A DNA stretch of 64,000 bases from Spirochaetales bacterium Spiro_05 (GTDB lineage Bacteria > Spirochaetota > Spirochaetia > Sphaerochaetales > Sphaerochaetaceae), in NCBI GenBank assembly GCA_001603115.1, contig LVBG01000011.1, forward strand, positions 1-64,000. Direction: 5' to 3'. The notes under the pieces were generated by a model. The model saw only the letters and a program-made list of their open reading frames with translations. It did no database searches and was not told the DNA's origin. Position numbers and translations under genes: made by a program. This document shows, piece after piece, positions 60,457-64,000 of the stretch. Every line of letters begins with the position of its first letter. The stretch's first letter is position 1.

Positions 60457-60810
60457 ATGTTTGAAGAACTGAAAGCACGATATGAAAGTTTGGGTACAGA
60501 CGCAAGCGAAGAGCAGATCAGGCTCACCAAGGAGGCTTTGGGTCGCCGGCAGTACATGCCAGTGCTCCTTCTCCCTATCCGTGATTTTTTCTCGTTTACC
60601 AAGGCCGATATGCTTGCCGAGTTCGAACGGGTCGTGGCATTGCCGCAAGAGAGCGAGGAGTTGAAGGCTGTAGTAGGCCTGAAAAGTGGGAATGAGGTGA
60701 AAGAGAAACATCTGCTCACACTGCTCAACCAGTATGAGATTCTGCGCGGCCTTCGCACCGGTGATGGTGATGCATGGGCTCTGGTGAACGAACTCTACGA
60801 AGACGATTGA
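60457..60810 (+). CDS. Hypothetical protein
   Basis: A 117-aa acidic soluble protein with helical character (FEELKARYESLG at the start, ending in WALVNELYEDD). No motif recognised. A good GGGAGGAGG lies six bases before the ATG. It ends 4 bp before the FNR-type gene, so they probably share an mRNA. Confidence 0.65.
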   Translation: MFEELKARYESLGTDASEEQIRLTKEALGRRQYMPVLLLPIRDFFSFTKADMLAEFERVVALPQESEELKAVVGLKSGNEVKEKHLLTLLNQYEILRGLRTGDGDAWALVNELYEDD

Positions 60811-60814
60811 CGCC

Positions 60815-61501
60815 ATGATCCACTGCACAGCTTGTGCTGATGGCACCTCTCCGTGCCTCCATCATGTACCGATATTTGCTCATTTGGAACCACAACAGAT
60901 CCATCAGGTTCAGCAACTCATCATTCAGCACCAACTTTCTGAGGGAGAGGTGCTCTTTCGTGAGGGTGATGCCTGCCAGTCTTTGTATATTATTCGCACG
61001 GGCTCGCTCAAATTGGTGCGGTATGGCAGTGACGGGAAAGAGTATCTCTTGGATACCCTCTTTCCCGGTGACTTCTATGGAAGCGACCAACTATTGGGCC
61101 TGGGCGAGGTACGCGAAAGCGGCATTGCAGAGCAAGAGGTGGGTATTTGTACCATCCGCGGAGAAGACCTGAAGAAATTGATGCTGCAGCAACCGGAGAT
61201 TGGGGTGAAGATGATGCTCTATCTGAACTCCAAGCTGGAGCAGTACCGCCTCCAGTTGGAGATGCTCTCCACCAAGGATGTGGAGAAGCGCATCTGTATG
61301 TACCTTGCTGAACGAGCAAGGAAAACCAGTTCACTCTCCCTATCGCTGACGCAGGAGGATATCGGCAATGCCATCCACCTTACCAAGGAGACGGTGAACC
61401 GAAAGCTTGCAATCCTCCAGCAAGAGGGTATTGTGGAGGTCTCGGGAAAGAAAAAGATTGCCATCCTGGACCTTGGTTTGCTCAAGAGGCGTGCTTTCTG
61501 A
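60815..61501 (+). CDS. CRP/FNR-family regulator with FNR-like cysteines
   Basis: A 228-aa regulator. Cys4, Cys7 and Cys14 at the N-terminus (HCTACADGTSPCLHH) and Cys112 (VGICTIRGEDL) stand where E. coli FNR has its four 4Fe-4S ligands. The cyclic-nucleotide-like barrel includes EGEVLFREGDACQSLYIIRTGSLKLVR and FPGDFYGSDQL; the helix-turn-helix is LTQEDIGNAIHLTKETVNRKLAILQQEG with the E..R core of FNR/CRP recognition helices. It is probably an oxygen (or NO) sensor. An FNR-box promoter and a flavodiiron gene lie directly downstream. Confidence 0.88.
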   Translation: MIHCTACADGTSPCLHHVPIFAHLEPQQIHQVQQLIIQHQLSEGEVLFREGDACQSLYIIRTGSLKLVRYGSDGKEYLLDTLFPGDFYGSDQLLGLGEVRESGIAEQEVGICTIRGEDLKKLMLQQPEIGVKMMLYLNSKLEQYRLQLEMLSTKDVEKRICMYLAERARKTSSLSLSLTQEDIGNAIHLTKETVNRKLAILQQEGIVEVSGKKKIAILDLGLLKRRAF

Positions 61502-61517
61502 AAAGATTTGGGCAAAA

Positions 61518-61559
61518 TTGATTTGAATCATATCCTGTACTCTGTTCCTCGCCTACACT
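61518..61559 (+). promoter_or_regulatory. FNR-box promoter of the hemerythrin-like/flavodiiron unit
   Basis: TTGAT-N4-ATCAT (61518-61531) matches 9 of 10 defined bases of the FNR consensus. A -10, TACACT (61554-61559), predicts a start near 61566, placing the box centre at -41.5, the classic class II activator position. There is no independent -35, as expected for an activated promoter. Confidence 0.7.
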
Positions 61560-61601
61560 TGGCTCATACAAGATGGACGAGGAGACGACCTGTTCCATCA
61601 G

Positions 61602-61913
61602 ATGTCGGTAGGTGAGCCCACCGCCCACCTTGAGGCAACCCATCATCGCGGTGAGTGTATGCTGTTCATTGGTATCGATGCAACGCTAGCCACCATACTT
61701 TCGGTGCTTTATACTTGCCACAAGGATGCGTTGATTACGGCATTCCCCCTGATGAGGGAGAAAGCCACCCCCGCTTCACTGGCAAGGCTGGAGGCTTTGG
61801 GAGCAGGCCATGAGGCTGGCGATGTCAAAAAGTGCTTGGTTGAGGATGGATTCCTGCACATCTGCAAGGAAAGAAACATCCTCTTTCCATTCTATGAAAT
61901 AGGAGCAACATGA
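61602..61913 (+). CDS. Small hemerythrin-like protein, function uncertain
   Basis: A protein of 103 aa or, if it starts at the ATG at 61659, 84 aa; neither has a strong ribosome-binding site. The C-terminus HEAGDVKKCLVEDGFLHICKERNILFPFYE resembles the H...HxxxE...LFP pattern of hemerythrin/RIC-type di-iron repair proteins, and further His and Glu residues lie at HLEATHHRGE. It is too short for a full four-helix bundle and may be a partial or dimeric form. Its stop overlaps the flavodiiron start, so the two are co-translated behind the FNR-type promoter. Confidence 0.55.
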   Translation: MSVGEPTAHLEATHHRGECMLFIGIDATLATILSVLYTCHKDALITAFPLMREKATPASLARLEALGAGHEAGDVKKCLVEDGFLHICKERNILFPFYEIGAT

Positions 61914-63097
61914 TGAAACGGACGGTAAAGAACAATGTGTCGTGGATCGGAAGGATCGACTGGGAGTTGAAGACCTTCCATGGGGATGACTATTCGATCA
62001 ACCATGGATCGAGCCAGAATGCGTATCTGATCGAAGAGGAGAAGACCGTCCTCATCGACACCATCTGGAAGCCCTATGAGAAGGAGTTCCGTGACAACTT
62101 GGAGAAAGAGATCGATCTCTCCAAGATTGACCTGATCGTCATGAACCATGGGGAAGTCGATCACAGTGGGGCGCTTCCCTACCTGATGGAGAAGATTCCC
62201 CAGACCCCGATCTACTGCACTGCCAATGCAGTCAAGTCCTTGGTTGGCCAGTACCACCATCCTGAGTGGAACTTCAAGGTGGTGAAAACCGGGGATTCGG
62301 TGGATATCGGCAACAACAAGAAACTCGTGTTCGTGGAGATGCGCATGCTGCACTGGCCTGACAGCATGGCCACCTATCTCACCGAGGACAATATTCTCTT
62401 CTCCAACGATGCCTTTGGGCAGCACTACGGGGTGGAGGAGCTATTCAACGACAAGGCCGACCAATGCCTGCTTGCAGAAGAGGCAATGAAGTACTATGCC
62501 AACATCCTCACCCCCTTCTCTGTCTTGGTGAAGCGAAAGATTGAGGAGATTGTGAAACTCAATCTGCCGATCGACATCATTGCTCCCAGCCATGGAGCCA
62601 TTTGGCGGGACAATCCGCTGCAGATTGTGGAAAAATATGCCGCTTGGTCAGATGCCTACCAAGAGGATCAGATCACCATCATCTACGACACGATGTGGGA
62701 CGGCACCAAAAAGCTTGCTCATGCGCTTGCAACAGAAATACAAGCGCTCAGTCCTGATACGGTGGTGAAGGTGTTCAATATCAGCCAGACGGACAAGAAT
62801 GACATCATGACCCAAGTCTTCAAGTCCAAGGCTATCGCTCTTGGATCTCCAACGGTTGGGAAATCCATCCTCTCATCGGTAGCTGGTTGGATTCACTTTC
62901 TCTCAGAACTGCAGTTCAAGAAGAAGAAGGCAGCAGTCTTCGGCAGTTACGGCTGGAGCGGGGAAGGCAACTCGGTATTGCGCGAAGAGCTCACCAAGGC
63001 AGGGTTCTCAGTGGTGGGGAGCGAGGTGAAGGTCAACTGGACCCCTACCGAAGAGCATCTGAGCGAAATGCAGACTATTGCACGCGAGCTCGTGTAA
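61913..63097 (+). CDS. Flavodiiron protein (A-type flavoprotein, O2/NO reductase)
   Basis: A 394-aa cytoplasmic enzyme reducing O2 to water or NO to N2O. The metallo-beta-lactamase-like domain binds two irons through NHGEVDHSGAL (HxExDH), MLHWPDSM and APSHGAIW; a flavodoxin domain (about 255-394) starts ITIIYDTMWDGTKKLA and contains GSPTVGKS and GSYGWSGEG. No fused rubredoxin, so an external donor is needed. Two adjacent ATGs are possible; 61913 has the better spacing from TAGGAG. Confidence 0.93.
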   Translation: MKRTVKNNVSWIGRIDWELKTFHGDDYSINHGSSQNAYLIEEEKTVLIDTIWKPYEKEFRDNLEKEIDLSKIDLIVMNHGEVDHSGALPYLMEKIPQTPIYCTANAVKSLVGQYHHPEWNFKVVKTGDSVDIGNNKKLVFVEMRMLHWPDSMATYLTEDNILFSNDAFGQHYGVEELFNDKADQCLLAEEAMKYYANILTPFSVLVKRKIEEIVKLNLPIDIIAPSHGAIWRDNPLQIVEKYAAWSDAYQEDQITIIYDTMWDGTKKLAHALATEIQALSPDTVVKVFNISQTDKNDIMTQVFKSKAIALGSPTVGKSILSSVAGWIHFLSELQFKKKKAAVFGSYGWSGEGNSVLREELTKAGFSVVGSEVKVNWTPTEEHLSEMQTIARELV

Positions 63098-63680
63098 GGC
63101 CCAGATCAAGGTAGCGGTACAGATACCGGCAGGCGATCGAGCAATAGGGACTCCAGAGTTTTCCTCGTTGTCTGATCGCTTCCTCTTTGTCTGTTCCATA
63201 GACCGACACGAAAGCCTGCCTCAGTGCTCCATCCTCATAGGGGAGAATGTCAGGTCGGTCGAGCACGAAAAGCAGATACATCTTGGCAGTCCAGGCCCCT
63301 ATACCCTTGTGCTTCGTAAGCTCTTTCATGCATTCGCCATCGCTGAGTGAGCCAAGCTGTGACAGGGCCTCTTCGTGTGTGCTGAGGTAGGAGGCGAGCT
63401 CCTTGATCGTCTGCGCTTTTCGTCCGGACAGGCCGCATCCACGCAACGCTTGCTCGTCTGTCATGTTCAGTGCCTCCGGCTTGGGTTCTCCCCCGACCAG
63501 GTTCCGCACTCGCTTGGCGATGGTGTCTGCGGCCTTGGTGGAGAGCATCTGTCCGATGATGGCCTCTACCAAGAACGCGAACCCATCTGTTGCAAGGTGG
63601 TGGGGAAGCGGTCCAACTGCTTCCATGACGTTTGCGAGGAGTGGGTCTGCTGTTTTCAGATATGCTGTTTCCCTTTCCAT
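63075..63680 (-). CDS. AlkA-like HhH-GPD DNA glycosylase
   Basis: A 201-aa base-excision enzyme of the helix-hairpin-helix superfamily, likely 3-methyladenine type. FLVEAIIGQMLSTKAADTIAKRV matches the early helix, LRGCGLSGRKAQTIKELA the mid region, and HKGIGAWTAKMYLLFVLDRPDILPYEDGALRQA contains the hairpin and the catalytic Asp. No C-terminal Fe-S cysteine cluster, so not EndoIII/MutY type. GGGAG precedes the ATG. Its 3' end overlaps the flavodiiron gene by 23 bp. Confidence 0.88.
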   Translation of the reverse strand: MERETAYLKTADPLLANVMEAVGPLPHHLATDGFAFLVEAIIGQMLSTKAADTIAKRVRNLVGGEPKPEALNMTDEQALRGCGLSGRKAQTIKELASYLSTHEEALSQLGSLSDGECMKELTKHKGIGAWTAKMYLLFVLDRPDILPYEDGALRQAFVSVYGTDKEEAIRQRGKLWSPYCSIACRYLYRYLDLGLTRARVQ

Positions 63681-63768
63681 ATGCTCCCAAGCATAGGGCC
63701 TGGAGGGCTCTCTTTCAATGGTGCCGTGCCTTTTCCCTGTCCGGAAAGTGTGGTACAGTCAGCTTGAA

Positions 63769-64000
63769 ATGCATATGGATGCCATAGCTTACCAAGCCCT
63801 CAATTTTGAAACGCTGCTCAACTGCCTCGGTGGATCGGAGGCGAAAGCTCTGGAAGCTTTTGCCAAGGCGGAGAGGCAGCAGCTCGTGCAGGAACCCCTC
63901 TCTTTGCATATCGATGCCTATGCACAGCTGCTCGGCCTCGATGCAGATGCTGTCAGCCGAGCCTATTGGCGTTGTCGACCCTTGTTTGAATCGATGGATG
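63769..64000 (+). CDS. Partial gene cut by the window end, product unknown
   Basis: An open frame from an ATG at 63769 (a second ATG at 63775) runs off the window with at least 77 codons. The product begins MDAIAYQALNFETLLNCL and continues with regular helical, Leu/Ala-rich sequence (AKALEAFAKAERQQLVQ). No family recognised from this part. No ribosome-binding site precedes either ATG. TACAGT (63754-63759) ends nine bases before the first, the same layout as ecfA. Confidence 0.55.
   Translation, partial: MHMDAIAYQALNFETLLNCLGGSEAKALEAFAKAERQQLVQEPLSLHIDAYAQLLGLDADAVSRAYWRCRPLFESMD

Noticed and set aside
61573..61611. Tiny open frame beginning ATGGACGAGGAG after the FNR-type promoter
   Set aside because: Only 12 codons and no upstream ribosome-binding site; a leader peptide is possible but cannot be supported.

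Overview
The window looks like chromosomal DNA of a host-independent spirochaete of the Sphaerochaeta type. This is inferred from gene content, moderate-to-high GC, solute-binding proteins whose signal peptides end in LFAAGQTEA-like sequence, the AMMECR1/Memo/radical-SAM trio, and a fermentative, oxygen-defensive gene set. The assignment rests on reading, not on a database search. No CRISPR array, intact insertion sequence or prophage was seen. Most genes are tightly packed, many with overlapping stop and start codons.

Layout. 1-7.4 kb: an oligopeptide ABC transporter on the minus strand (oppBCDF, then oppA as a separate unit) with a small membrane protein gene between. 7.6-14.2 kb: a plus-strand housekeeping run (rimO, pcrA/uvrD, an aminotransferase-like orphan, rplM-rpsI, recX, a PAP2 phosphatase). 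14.3-23.3 kb: mostly minus strand, with trpB alone, trxA, an M19 dipeptidase (plus strand), an AlkD-like protein, glycerate kinase with a GntP permease, and TrkH/TrkA potassium uptake. 23.4-33.0 kb: initiator tRNA, an unknown gene, then a sugar-response locus: a cytoplasmic histidine kinase with a LacI-type ligand domain, a NarL-type regulator, a sugar ABC transporter and a GH3 glycosidase. 33.1-37.6 kb: Memo, AMMECR1 and radical SAM genes, an ABC-F protein and a C_GCAxxG_C_C protein. 37.6-48.8 kb: an 11-kb purine operon, purE-C-F-M-(N-O)-H-D-L. 48.9-50.6 kb: hsp20 behind a sigma-54 promoter, then a decayed AT-richer patch. 50.6-56.2 kb: cupin, NfnAB, a PTS EIIA-like protein, 5-formyl-THF cyclo-ligase, an EcfT-EcfA pair and tRNA-Phe. 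56.4-64 kb: nitroreductase, a GGDEF/HD-GYP receptor, two unknown genes, an FNR-type regulator, a hemerythrin-like small protein with a flavodiiron protein, an AlkA-like glycosylase and a partial gene.

Most notable points. (1) The purine operon uses a PurN-IMP cyclohydrolase (PurO-type) fusion plus a formyltransferase-only PurH, replacing bifunctional PurH. (2) An FNR-like regulator with four plausibly cluster-binding cysteines lies beside an FNR box placed 41.5 bp upstream of a predicted start site, in front of an oxygen/NO-defence pair. (3) Several genes lack a Shine-Dalgarno sequence and have a -10 hexamer exactly six bases before the start codon, which predicts leaderless mRNAs. (4) hsp20 has a near-perfect sigma-54 promoter. 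(5) OppC carries an extra domain of about 235 residues. (6) The sugar-response kinase uses a cytoplasmic LacI-like sensor.
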